A stretch of DNA of 64,000 nucleotides from contig CAXIPT010000001.1 of NCBI GenBank assembly GCA_964030475.1, positions 23,976,471 to 24,040,470 of the forward strand, given 5' to 3'. Position 1 is the first letter of the stretch; every line of letters starts with the position of its first letter. The DNA comes from Tethya wilhelma (lineage: Eukaryota; Porifera; Demospongiae; Tethyida; Tethyidae). The notes beneath the pieces are model-generated. The model did not search any database. It was given only the letters and a program-made list of their open reading frames with translations, and was not told the origin of the DNA. Shown here piece after piece: positions 1 through 10,673 of this stretch. The position numbers were made by a program, and so were the translations under genes.

Positions 1-374
1 TTGCTCTGTAATCACTCTCAGTCCACCTGAGAGACACAACTGAAGAGAGAGAAGAGAGAGAGAAAAATGACAATAATGTTCGGCCAAAATATTATTCCTT
101 TAAAAATGGGCTGATCCTGGAAATACAATCAAAAGAACAGGGAGAACAAGCGCTTTCCAATGGTGGTTGAAATTTTAAAATCTGTTTGATATTTAGAAAG
201 CTATTCAATTTTTTCAAGAGGCATTCTCAAACCATGGACTTTAATCCATAGGAGTCAGAACTCAAGAAAACAGACATAGAGAGACTACACTTGAGAGACA
301 GATGTACCAGCTACACTATGTAAACATGTAACGATTGAAATCGACTATTCTTCTTCGAATCACTATACACGTAC
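1..374. other. Intron or flanking sequence of the left-edge gene
   Basis: No exon could be supported here on either strand. The minus-strand gene ending at 375 has a donor (GTACGT) reading into this stretch, so it is probably an intron that continues off the window. It holds a short GA-rich tract near 44-64. Confidence 0.4.
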
Positions 375-3139
375 ATGTGCTGTCAATGATGGTGACAGTC
401 AACTCATCCCTCAAGAAAACTCCTGCTGGGAAGATTCCTAGAGTTACCGACAACCCGAGGGTAAAGGTTTCGTCTCCCTCCTGACTGATCTGGTCACCAT
501 TGCCTTGTAGAGAAACAGTACCAGAGAATGTAGCTCGTATATTGAGTATGCCAGAACTAGGAGAATTGTAGTCGTCCACAACTGTACAATTAAAAATGTA
601 AAAATAGTGATACGAACAAGACCATGTAGTTCAAGGGAATTTAATAAGTTTTGTAAGATACTGAGAGACAAAATTTTACTAAAGTTATAATTATTTGCAT
701 TGACTTGAGCCCCGTAAGTAGATTATATATGCTTTAAAGTAGTCACAGTACTTAATGTTTGAGACAGACACAGAGATTTTGACTGGTAAAGGGCAGTTAT
801 AGGCACTAACGGAATCTATCTTTGAAATTTGCTATTAATTATTTTAATGGTACTTGAAGTATTGAAATTTACCGGTAGATATATGGTCAAGTTATAGCGA
901 GAAAACAAAGGCTCAAGTGAACACAAGTAGATATTAAATAATACCAGTAGCTGTTCCCCTCTGAAGATCTTGAACTTGAAGAAACACTACTGTGAAGGTA
1001 GGCTTTCCTTTTACAATACCCACACTAGTCTGCACTAGTTTCCCCGTCTCTTCTAAAGTGAAGGTAGTACTCTCCCATCCAATGACTGCATGTAGCAAGA
1101 GAAAATGTAGAGGCATAAAAAATATACATGGCACGAGTATTGCATATTTGAATGGTATCAGATTGTATTTATGCAAATAATTAAGGATCAATCGGCAAGT
1201 TTGATCGATAACAAATCAAACCACTAGATACCTAAATTCTCAATCTTTCACCACTTATCTGGAAGGAGTAGGGGGAGGGGGGGGGGTATTAGTACCAGTA
1301 CTATCCGAACACAATCAACTCATACTAATCTGTGCATTACTGACCCGTAATCATTTCATAAATCAGTTACAATTAAGTAAATCAAATGTGACCTGTTCAT
1401 TTCATAACGTACCAGCACAAGGATTACATGATCCATCCGTTCCCATATAGGCGAGGGGTTCGTCTGCAATACAACAGTCTCTAGAGTTTGAAATGAGATT
1501 GGAATCAGTCAGAGGTGCTCCGGAACAATCCACAGTGCTATAGCAACCACTGATGGGACCACCTGGATCCTGACATAATCCTGTACAGACACCAAACACA
1601 CAAATGCATAATTCAAAGATCAAACTTTGACGGTACCATAACCTCATCCCTTTTCACTTCCCTTCCTCCCTCCCTTTCTTTCATTGTACTCTATAAATTA
1701 AGGCCTGGAAACAAGAAACTAACTCTAGCCTCATTCCCAGCTTAAGAGAGAGAAGCCTGCACGGCAAAGAGGCTAAGTGTAATGATTACAAAATTGGATT
1801 GAAATGGTATTGCGTTGTAACACTGGAACCGCAATTATGGTTGTTAATGGACCACACTGGAATGGGTTAGCCTATGATGTGTGCACTGAGACAACCATGA
1901 CCTGCAACTATTCATTCAAACTTGGAAAGTCTATATGGGCAGCTGGTGACCAGATGTAGTTGAAGTCAAGGAAGGTCTACCAAGTGACCACAAGGTCTCT
2001 AAAGTGGTGACCAGCAAAGGTGGAGTGCATCAACACCTCTGCTCAGGCAGCCACACCACATGGGATGGTAACACTAGCACCACTGAAGGAAACACCTCTA
2101 ATCAACAAGGACAGATGGTTAAACACTTTTGTGGTTTTCTTTGGTTGGACACAAAGCTCTCTTGAGGTGATGCTTCCTTTGTGGGAGACCTTATAGAGCT
2201 CAGCTACGAAGCTTGAGCAGATATATGTGGCTAATTTAAACTAGTTGAGTACAGTTTGAATGCCATACTAGTGTTCAGGAAGAAAACACAGAGTATATAA
2301 TTTTTAGAAGAGAGTGACACTGACTGTATCTTACATAATCCGACTGATATGCAGGCTGCCAACTTTGCAAGACAAAGTTCACTCATACCCTTTCTTACTG
2401 TTAGGGTGTGCAACATGAAAAATCAACATTCGACTTTTGAACAACTAATTCATCCAATATGTACAGTAGGTTGAAACTTAAACCAGCACACCTTCAAACT
2501 CCGTTGTCTCCTATCAACAAATGACTTCTGAACTCTTGGTACTAACTACTTTCACAGAATCAGCCAGATGGTTGCCAATAACAAAGGCTTGTTTCAACTC
2601 TATCAGAGAATTGGAAAGGCCCTCCCCTAACTAATGCAACGTGGAGGGATTCCCTTCTCTCTTGCATGTAAGCAAAAATGGCAAATAATTGCGATTTTAG
2701 CGGTAAAAAATGCGTAAATTTTGCTGACAATGCAATATGAAACTTACGGTTTTCTTTCACTTTAGTGACAGAGATCAGGAATTGAAGGTGTGCTGGTTTA
2801 AGTACCAACTTACTCTACATGTTGCATGAATTAATTATTCAAAAGTCAAAACTTGATTTTTCATACTGCACACCCTACGGCTTACTTGTACATCAGATTC
2901 TTGTAGAGAGCATTCAGCTCCCTAGCCCACTGTCCTTTCCCTTTGCATGCTAATTTGAATTTAGTAGCCATTAGCAATAGTCAAACTGTCCGTGGCATGC
3001 AATACCCACGCAATGCCATGCGTGAATGAACATGATCATAACCCTTTGGCAGCCAAAATTATACTGACTTACCGACAGCGTTCAGTGCAGACAGGATGCC
3101 GCACACCAGTAGAACCCTTTCTGCATAAGAGGTTGCCAT
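375..3139 (-). CDS. Secreted Calx-beta-type protein, 5' part (runs off left edge)
   Basis: Four exons can be joined with GT-AG introns, all phase 1: 3073-3139, 1413-1580, 945-1085 and 375-581. Exon 1 starts with ATG at 3139 and encodes a hydrophobic signal peptide (MATSYAERVLLVCGILSALNAV). Exon 2 encodes a Cys-rich module with GCYSTVDC, SRDCC and SCNPCA. Exons 3 and 4 encode the two halves of a Calx-beta-like module (VIGWESTTFTLEE then VDDYNSP and ELTVTIID). Calx-beta modules are Ca2+-binding beta sandwiches, usual in extracellular and membrane proteins. The signal peptide and symmetric phase-1 exons fit a secreted modular protein. About 194 residues are visible; the rest lies left of the window. 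The Cys-rich module was not matched to a named family. Intron 1 (1581-3072) contains a MITE. Confidence 0.72.
1581..2403. other. Intron 1 of the left-edge gene, 3' part
   Basis: No exon was recognised. The stretch lies between the Cys-rich exon and the MITE at 2404. Short ORFs here have no recognisable protein features. Confidence 0.4.
2404..2875. mobile_element. MITE with about 100-bp TIRs and TA target duplication
   Basis: Bases 2404-2503 and 2776-2875 are imperfect inverted repeats. Both ends read GGGTGTGCA inward (RC on the right) and share AAACCAGCACACCTTCAA. The element is flanked by TA on both sides (2402-2403 and 2876-2877), as expected for TA-targeting DNA transposons. It contains no coding capacity. 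It sits inside intron 1 of the left-edge gene. Confidence 0.75.
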
Positions 3140-3240
3140 AACTCAACCTCTCAACACGAATGACAACCTTCTGACTGCAGCAGCTTTTATCGAGAGCGCC
3201 CAGGCTTAGGCGATTACGTGAGCGCGGCACGTGCTGTGAT

Positions 3241-3271
3241 TGACGTCATAAATTTCTTACTGCGCATGCGC
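3241..3271. promoter_or_regulatory. CRE and NRF1-like sites upstream of the left-edge gene
   Basis: A perfect CRE palindrome TGACGTCA (3241-3248) and an NRF1-type palindrome TGCGCATGCGC (3261-3271) lie 100-130 bases upstream of the ATG at 3139. Both are common core-promoter elements of metazoan genes. Promoter function is inferred from position and motif only. Confidence 0.45.
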
Positions 3272-3634
3272 GTAAATACTTCAATTTCTGTTGCATTTTA
3301 AGAGCTAACGCGCGTGCAATCATATAATTTTTCTCAACTCAAAGCCTAGAAAGGATATAATATGGCAATGGCGATAATAATTACACTCTTTAGTGAGAAA
3401 TAACAGTAGCGATTCCGGATATACTTTTTGATTACCTTGTCTACCATTAATGTTGCTATGATAAAATTCTTCAGGGATTTCTGAGTCGAATGGTCTTTGT
3501 TTGGTGAAAATTGGTTTAGTAGAAGCCGAGTTAGAATGAAAACTACTCTGCAGATATGTGAAAAAGTTTCCGCATCCTTTAAATAGAAAAAACGGTAGTG
3601 TTATTTTACGGTAGAATTCATAGCGCATGCGCGN
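3272..3634. other. Intergenic stretch ending in a contig join
   Basis: No supported gene. A 102-codon minus-strand ORF (3320-3628) has no recognisable features. A second GCGCATGCGC motif occurs at 3624-3633, immediately before the single n at 3634. The n cuts the 3' end of the adjacent transposase remnant. Confidence 0.4.
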
Positions 3635-5851
3635 AGCTCAACTACATCAATGGGTATCTTATCTAAAGCCTTATATCTTAGAGCTACACCTGCTTGGAAT
3701 CGGCTATAAGCAATATCCAGCTATCTATTTTTAAAGTAGGCCTCCATTGTTGTAGTAGTAAATTCGAACATTTGTATTAAGATTTAAGCCTTAACACTCC
3801 CATATATATTTCTTTTGAAACTCTGATGCCTGCCTCTGCACAATTGCTTGTATTATTTCCTCGAGTCATTTTTTCCAGTCAATACCATAAGCCCCACTCA
3901 CTTCTTCTGTCCCAAAATTGTTGTAAATGCTTTTTCAGTTGTGGGTATTTAGTAGTGTAGGTGTGTGGGTCATCTTTCATTATATTGTTGTAGTACTGTG
4001 TGAGTTGTGACTCATTTTGGACGTAAACCATGTTTCTTATCAACTGAATAATTGGCTGACGGTCTTCCTTATCAATTCCATGGTTTTTATCCCACAACCA
4101 CGTCCACCAGGCTTGTAAGTAATGAAAGATACAGAGCAGTTGTGTTATGTTAGTCCAGGTGTTTTTTATTGCAGCTCTTTCAGCATCACAATCATCAGTA
4201 ATACAAAGATCTGGACCATTAACACCTTTCCCATAGAATGCATTGTCTGGTAGCACTCTCTTTAGAAAAGAAAATGCCTCTGTCAAGACACCCTCACTCT
4301 CTCCAGAAGTAATGACGACCCCCAATGGGATTCCTCCTGCAGAGGAACATGTACTAATTATAAATGTTGGGCAATTATGTCTGTCCAAGCTGGCTGTTGA
4401 GTCACAATACATCAGTTCCCCTGATTGTCTTATGAGTGTGTGGGCACGTGCCATCAGTGGAGTACATATGGCTAATATGAGTGGTTGATTGGTTTCAGAT
4501 TTCTCCCATGTTTTTATGTCATTGCCGCAATCATATGGTTGAAGAACTGCTTTACCACCATCAGCATTATTTGTATGTCTTAACTAACTCCTCAAGCCTA
4601 TATATCAAACATTGGAGTACCTCCTTCCGCACCATGTGTTTCATATCTCCATTTTCTGTACAGGTTGTATACATCCATAGGAAGAGGTGTTATTGATCTA
4701 TCAGCCAGTGCCATTTCCAAATCATGTTCATTTCCTTCATACTGAAGTACCATGTTGAGTTGGTGTAAATGGATTGCAGATGAGGGTGAGTGTCCTTGTG
4801 CAAAATATTTGTAAAATATAGTCTTAGTATCTTGACCAACAGGGTGGAAACTGTAAGCATGTGCAGAATTAATGGAATGATTGTGCTCCCAATGAAGTAT
4901 TACTGTACAGGCGTACGTTTTTTTAGTATTTTGAACTTTTAGTGTTAAATGAGTTGGGCAATCAGTTTTCTTGTTTCGTGTTAAACTAAGTTGTCTCTTA
5001 CGATTTACTGGCCATTTGTAGTTAGAGTGAGGTGTTTTCTTTTTGTGTTGGCAGTGTCTATCTGTTTTATAAATTATACGTGTTCCTTTTGTCTTATTTC
5101 CTCTAGTAATTCGAAAAGTTGTACTAGTATGACTTTCTAGGTCTGAAATCCACTTCACAGCCTCATCTTGGGTGTTGATATTCACATTAATTGTAGATGC
5201 AAAGGCAACCTCTGCTGAAGTAGTAATTGGTTGAAACTTTTCAAACTTGTAGCTATAGTTGAGTAGCAAAACTCTACCAATCAACTCTGGTAGTTCTGTA
5301 TGAAAAATCTCTTTGTGTAGTGGAACATGAATGTCTTTCCACATCTGTGACTGTGTTGGCGGAGGAGGCGGTGACTGTGTTGGTGGAGGAGGCGGTGACT
5401 GAGTTGGCGGAGGAGGCGGTGACTGAGTTGGCGGAGGAGGCGGTGACTGTGTTGGCGGAGGAGGCGGTGACTGAGTTGGCGGAGGTGGTGACTGAGTTGG
5501 CGGAGGAGGTAGTGACTGAGTTGGCGGAGGAGGCGGTGACTGTGTTGGCGGAGGAGGCGGTGACTGAGTTGGCGGAGGAGGCAGTGACTGTGTTGGCGGA
5601 GGAGGCAGTGACTGTGTTGGCGGAGGTGGTGCTTGTGTTGGCGGAGGAGGCAGTGACTGTGTTAGTTGAGATTGAGTTGGTGGAGAGTGAGTTGGGGGAG
5701 GTTGAGCATCAATACAATTAGAAGGGGGAATTGGTGAAAATGGGGGTGGTGATGGTGATGAGGGCTCAGCATTGGAGCAGTTGAGAGATGGAGATTCTTT
5801 GTGCTGCTTGTCTGGTTCTTTTGTGAACAGAACCTGTGAACAGTAGCTCAT
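3635..5851 (-). pseudogene. MULE-type transposase with Pro-rich leader, frameshifted and truncated
   Basis: The main ORF (5851-4598, 417 codons) has a low-complexity PPPPTQS region, then a FAR1/FLYWCH-like zinc-binding domain (CQH, DCPTHLTL, WEHNH). It stops at TAG just after PMFDI. Coding continues in other frames after two small shifts (LEELVKTYK, then NADGGKAVLQPYDCGND). It runs into the ORF at 4454-3879 with the MULE DDE core: a first Asp in YCDSTASLD, a second in LCITDD, and CIFHYLQAWW. A further shift leads to TRGNNTSNCAEAGIR, and degraded codons reach the n at 3634, with at least one in-frame stop. The family is cut-and-paste transposases of Mutator-like elements. At least three frameshifts and a missing C-terminus make it inactive as assembled. 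The ORF is in phase 0 with a possible acceptor at 5833, so it could be the 3' exon of the USP-ULP1 gene upstream rather than a separate gene. Confidence 0.8.
5343..5690 (-). repeat. 24-nt tandem repeat encoding PPPPTQSP-like octads
   Basis: About 13 imperfect copies of a 24-base unit encode eight-residue Pro/Thr/Gln/Ser repeats in the minus-strand transposase ORF. The plus strand reads as a Glu/Ala/Val-rich ORF only because of the repeat. This is probably a flexible linker before the DNA-binding domain. Confidence 0.85.
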
Positions 5852-5921
5852 TATGGTGTGTATATGTATACCTGAACAATTCTGAGGTGTCTATTTTATA
5901 GTTATGCATATCTTATTGTAC

Positions 5922-6081
5922 CTTTGGATTAGCTCTATGTGACTTAGCTGGAAGAGATTGTATTTCAGCTTTATGAAAAACAGTAGCAAATGATGGCTCC
6001 AGGAATGTTTTAGGGTTGTAATACAAGTTGGGCTGCTTATCATTCCTTTGTTTCAGTAGATGTAGCCTTTCTGACAAAGAC
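5922..6081 (-). CDS. Candidate linker exon between ULP1 and MULE parts
   Basis: An open stretch between an acceptor (AATACAG, exon starts 6081) and a donor (AAG|GTACAA, exon ends 5922). It is 160 nt and encodes a basic, non-conserved segment (SLSERLHLLKQRND, then KTFLEPSFATVF). Its phases fit an alternative donor at 6161 in the last ULP1 exon (phase 2, AT|G) and the acceptor at 5833 of the transposase ORF (phase 0). I do not recognise a domain. The exon is supported by splice signals and phase only. Confidence 0.4.
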
Positions 6082-6138
6082 CTGTATTTTAAACCGGTTA
6101 TAACCATACTTAGCGAGACAATATTTAGAAACAGTAGA

Positions 6139-9100
6139 TTATTTACTCAAGTGTACATACATTAGCCTCCCCGTTAGAAGTTCTTCTAACATAATTTTTC
6201 GCAAGATTCCCATGTCTTTCTGTATAATAATTTATAATGGTATAATTATGTTGAAATGTTTACAGTTTAGTTATCCGTCACTCACTTGAGAAAATGTCAT
6301 TGGGTCTTTCCTTGCAAGATGCAATGCATACTGTTTTCAGTAATGTGTGTGTGTGTGTGTGTGTGTGTGCGCGTGTGTGCGTGTGTGCGTGTGTGCGTGT
6401 GTGCGTGTGTGTGTGTATGCGTGTGTGTGTGCCGTGTATGCGTGTGTGCGTGTGTGCGTGTGTGTGTGTATGCGTGTGTGTGTGCCGTGTATGCGTGTAT
6501 GTGTGTGTGTGTCAAACCATTAGGTTTACCTGGCACAAAAATACACCACAATCAAATCCATTTGATTGTTGAGGAATTGCCTGTAGAAATATGATTAGAG
6601 GTATGCTGGACTATAAATTTATACATACAAGAATGTAGTCTACCTTTTTGTGTATGTAAGCCCACTCTTTCCAGTTGTATAGTTCAGTCCCTTGTTGCTG
6701 AAAGTGAGCATCCAAGTAGCTCCTGTAATAAGCATTATTTCTGACAAAGCATCCCATCATATTGACTTAATTAACTAACGTGACTAGAATCAGGTACTGA
6801 GGTTTATCATTGAGAAGAGAATCGTAGTATTCCACAACTTTTCTTGCTATGTCCATAACCTGATAATATAAAGTGTGAGGAATTGCAAACTACTTTTACA
6901 GCTAGCAAATAAATTATGTGCCATACAAGTAATGTCCAATGATTTCCTTCATCATTAATGACAAACAGCAGTATATCCATCTGTTTGAAGTTGATCTGTT
7001 AACATGTGATAATACTGTGCAGTATATTTGTAGCTGGTATGAGTCAGGTGAATATTATGTGAGCTTACCTTTCTGTACCATGAGTGAACACTACTATAAC
7101 CTTTGTCTTGAAGCTTATGTACAAATTGAGAGCTGAAAACGTGGATAGTACTCCCATTCTGTGTTTGTCATGATGAAGTTGATGTTAATTTTAACATCTC
7201 AGCACATACAAATGTACATTTACCTTGGCTGCTTCATTGACAATTAGATGCAAGTAGGCTTGAATGACCTATGTATAGTACATGCAAACATTTTCATCCG
7301 GTGCTTATTCTAATAGAGAATTTTCCCCCCTTTTCACGTACATGTACGTACCAACACTTTTAGTACAGTTGTGTTATGTGTATAGATTTTTACCTCGTCA
7401 TTCAACCAGTTAGTACCTCTGACTGAAACCGTGGTATAGAGTGGAATTGCTGGCTGGAGGTCTATGTCGTACATGTGTGCATGCATTTATATGCATGCAC
7501 AACCTTTATGCTAAACATGTACTGTACATATATACCCTGCTGTCTTGTGTAGAAGAGCATAAATGGTTGTTGCTGAAGAACGGTAGCCATGCTAACTGGG
7601 ACAACCTGTGTGTTTGTCCATATAGTATTTATTCATGAAAGGATACTGAAAGAGTTTTCTATATGCTGCTCACCTTAGCATCATTCATACAGAACCATTG
7701 CCTATCTTGTGTTGAATATATGAATGCATAATAGTGGCCTATATTCTTGTTGAGTTGCCGATGTACTACCATTCCTGACAGTTTATATACACTGTTTACC
7801 CTTGGCACTTTTAGAGTTGATTGCTGCATACATTTAATACATACCATAATGTGTCTGTTTACAGCAACAAAATTAATGTGTACCTGAACCTGTACTTTGG
7901 TAGAAGTACTTCTGTATAAAGATAACATTGTTTAGTATACATGTACTGACTGTACTGTATAAATGCTTGCATATATTCAAAACTTTTAGTCACAGTGCTT
8001 ACTGTGTTGATATATGGAAGCATAGAAAATTTGGTTGTCCCAGAAGGTGAAATTCATTTTGTTTAATTACAGCCTTTCCACACCTAATAAAAAGGCATGT
8101 ATGGTCTAGTGTGTGGTTTCATAAGTGTATGAGAAATACATACTCAATACAGTCTGCTATTACTTCTTCACCATCAAAGTGCCTAGCAATAAGATCTGCC
8201 ACATAGATTGTCTCATTAACCTGTGTATAATCATAATTATACACATACATGATTATTCGATTGTATGTGGAACAGTCGATAGTACTAATTATATTTACCT
8301 CTGGGTAAAGTTGAACACAAGGAGTTTGTAGCTTCATCCGTGAGCTTGTGCAACCACACTCACTGCATGTGACTGTGTAAAGTGTATTGTATCACTGAAT
8401 TGACTTTTGTAATTTTCTTTTACACAGTATTAACCTGTGCTCATTGTGTCCATATACAGGTTTTTCTCAAATGCCTGCTGTTCCCTGGAATCATAGTGAA
8501 CACGTAATGAAGTCAAGAATCAATATGATGAATTCTCTTCAACAGACACAAAGAGTGTACACCTGCTGTCCATTTTTTCAGCCAAACTTTCAAGCAAACA
8601 CAAGTAGAATTCATGAGCATCACTTTCCTCTTCCCATTTGAGATATTGTGAAATATCTATGAAGAAGTCAGACAACCATGATTATGACTGACATACCTTT
8701 ATGCTTCTATACAGACTAGCTAGTGGTTTTACCATTCAGACATGATTTCAGTGGTAGTGGTGAAATGGTTTTCGTTGCATTTGGAGTGTATGAATAATTC
8801 TCCCACATGGTTTTCACTCCAGACATGCTGCATATTGAACCTAGCGGCATAAAATAGGACTCAGGTTAAGTTACGCGTAATAATTATTACAGCTAGTGAC
8901 CTGTACTGCATATAGTACACTTTGATGCGTCATGCTGGAAGAAGATTTCCTTAAAGACAGAAGAAGGGTGATTGAAGATGCATTGAAGGATACTGTTCCC
9001 ATAGCAATTGTTGGCTGGATTAGTAATTCCAGATGGATACAGTATGTTACCATTGTACACTTCTCCTGGCTTTCTTAGAGGTAACCCTTGTGTAGCAACC

Positions 9101-9162
9101 TCTGGAAAGCTCTCTGTAGTAACTGTGGATCTCTTCTTGAGTGAGAGTCGTTTCATGATCAT
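6139..9162 (-). CDS. USP deubiquitinase fused to ULP1/SENP-type protease
   Basis: Seventeen exons join with consistent phases into 509 residues: 8901-9162, 8733-8840, 8563-8656, 8435-8484, 8299-8372, 8144-8220, 8003-8083, 7674-7854, 7536-7605, 7394-7449, 7224-7268, 7069-7158, 6927-6995, 6798-6859, 6644-6722, 6530-6580 and 6139-6219. Residues 45-330 are a small USP (C19) domain: Cys box [17 protein letters not shown] (Cys53), SDAHEF, zinc-binding TCSECGC, His box GHYYAF (His289), NDAK (306-309), and terminal QQPFMLFY. Residues 347-500 are a ULP1 (C48) domain: NWLNDEV, His415 in NHW, Asp432 in YYDS, Gln471 and Cys477 in [12 protein letters not shown]. The His-Asp and Gln-Cys spacings (17 and 6) equal those of SENP1. 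Both catalytic sets look intact. Expected activity is removal of ubiquitin and of SUMO or a similar modifier. The exon 8 acceptor is the least certain; a stop at 6139 or splicing on at 6161 are both possible. Confidence 0.8.
6342..6512. repeat. GT-rich microsatellite
   Basis: Interrupted (GT)n with GC and AT variants, lying in the intron between the ULP1 catalytic-Cys exon and the final exon. ORFs through it on both strands are repeat artefacts. Confidence 0.9.
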
Positions 9163-9302
9163 TCTAAGGCAGCTGTACGCTCTATTTGTACATTGGCGGG
9201 AAAACCGGGAGACTACACGTGGTTGGATTGTTTGTGCTACTGGGTTTCCCCCGTATTGAGCAAAATGTATGCGCGCACAAGGTGGCTATGAATATAATTA
9301 TC

Positions 9303-9310
9303 TGACGTCA
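9303..9310. promoter_or_regulatory. CRE palindrome upstream of the USP-ULP1 gene
   Basis: A perfect TGACGTCA lies about 140 bases upstream of the ATG at 9162. A promoter role is inferred from position. No TATA box was assigned. Confidence 0.35.
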
Positions 9311-10290
9311 TTATATTACGGGAATTTACGGAATTCCGGATAAAGTGCGCCCAAAATAAAAAATCGCAATGCTAGACATAGTCTTTGCTTTTTCACCAGG
9401 TGAACAGACAGTCAACTCTATCAAACTTCAGTTCTAGTGAACTTCCCTGACAGGCTGGAAGAAAGAAATGGGGGAGAAAATTTCTAAATGTTGACCACCA
9501 TTCCCTCTAACTGATGCCCACTATAGAAGGTTAAGTTCAGTGAATCGGCCAACGGAAACCAGCACTGAACCAGCGAAATGTAAGGTAGGCATATTTATCT
9601 TCTGAGTTTAACTTGTAAGACTGAGTCAGCCTATGGCATGCATTTCCTCAGTGACTGCCTATAAAATTAATTCTCATCTTGAGTCACAGCCGTGACAAGC
9701 TGGTAACAGAGAACAATGATGAAAATGTTCACAGTGAGTCTGGAGGGACAAAGCTGGGAAGTGGGGAACTTTTGAGTGGGCATGGTTAGCCTAAATTTAA
9801 GTAAGGTTATTCTTGTGATGGCTATAAGACTTGACTGAGTTAGTCATGGAATACCGTGACATTCAGACAACTGTGTACTTCATAAACTGCATTACTGTCC
9901 CTCTTTTTCACCTGTCAAATAATGTGTCCACTGCAGCACTGCTGGGTTTCAGTAAATTACTTTTCAACAATGTTCCAGATTCTGTGCCTTTAAAACAACA
10001 AGAAGATCTATAATTGTGGTATGTAACTGCTATGACGACTGGACTGTTTTTTTTTTTTTATTTTTTTTTATTTTTCTTTCCTCTTGCTAAGCTTTCCTCT
10101 TTTCATAGCGGGCTACATGTAGGTGATTTCAGTGTGGTTTTTCTTTCTTCCTAGCTACACCTTCTCAGCTGTTAGATTGGCTTGATGGGTGTATTCTCTG
10201 TATACCATTGTAGTACTCAATACTCATTGTAGTAACCACAGCAACTGCTACATGTGACTCTGTCTGACCATTTTCTGAAATGCTTTACTG
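9311..10290. other. Intergenic, no gene recognised
   Basis: No ORF with recognisable protein features. It contains a T-rich tract at 10048-10078. The right boundary of the USP-ULP1-MULE unit should lie near its start, but I could not identify a terminal repeat because the other end is cut by the n at 3634. Confidence 0.4.
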
Positions 10291-10673
10291 TAAGGCCAGG
10301 CCAAATTGATTTCATGGTTCTTGGATCCGGCAGGTCATAATTTTCCTTCCGAGCTAAAAAAATTTAATTTATTCATTGTTGTCACGTGTTCCAACACATG
10401 GTGAACGTGGTTGACAGCACTGCAAAATGACTGAAGAATGATATAGCAATGGCTATAAGCATGATGGTTTAGCTTGCTACAGATTTTGGAACTGTTTAAA
10501 CAAAGTAGAAACTATTGAAAACGTCTTGGCTAAACTGGATTTCTGTACTGGCATTGACAGAATCGGAAAATTAATGATCTTTTTTCTTTTTTTCTTTTTT
10601 TTATTTTGCCAACCGCTGGGCCTATTTTTGAAAAAAATTGTCCAAGAAACATGAAATCAATTTGGTCTGGCCT
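10291..10673. mobile_element. MITE with about 32-bp TIRs
   Basis: AGGCCAGGCCAAATTGATTT at 10291 onward is repeated in inverted form at 10641-10673, with matching sequence on to TTCTTGGA. The interior is T-rich and non-coding. The target duplication is unclear. Confidence 0.65.

Noticed and set aside
3320..3628. 102-codon minus ORF before the n at 3634
   Set aside because: No motif, no splice link to neighbours, and ends at a contig join.
5320..5721. Glu/Val/Ala-rich ORF on plus
   Set aside because: Shadow of the 24-nt repeat in the minus-strand transposase ORF.
6286..6594. Cys/Val-rich ORFs through the GT tract
   Set aside because: Translation of a microsatellite within an intron.
10048..10078. 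Poly(T) tract as the tail of a retroposed gene
   Set aside because: Interrupted T-run with no adjacent coding or processed-gene sequence recognised on the minus strand.
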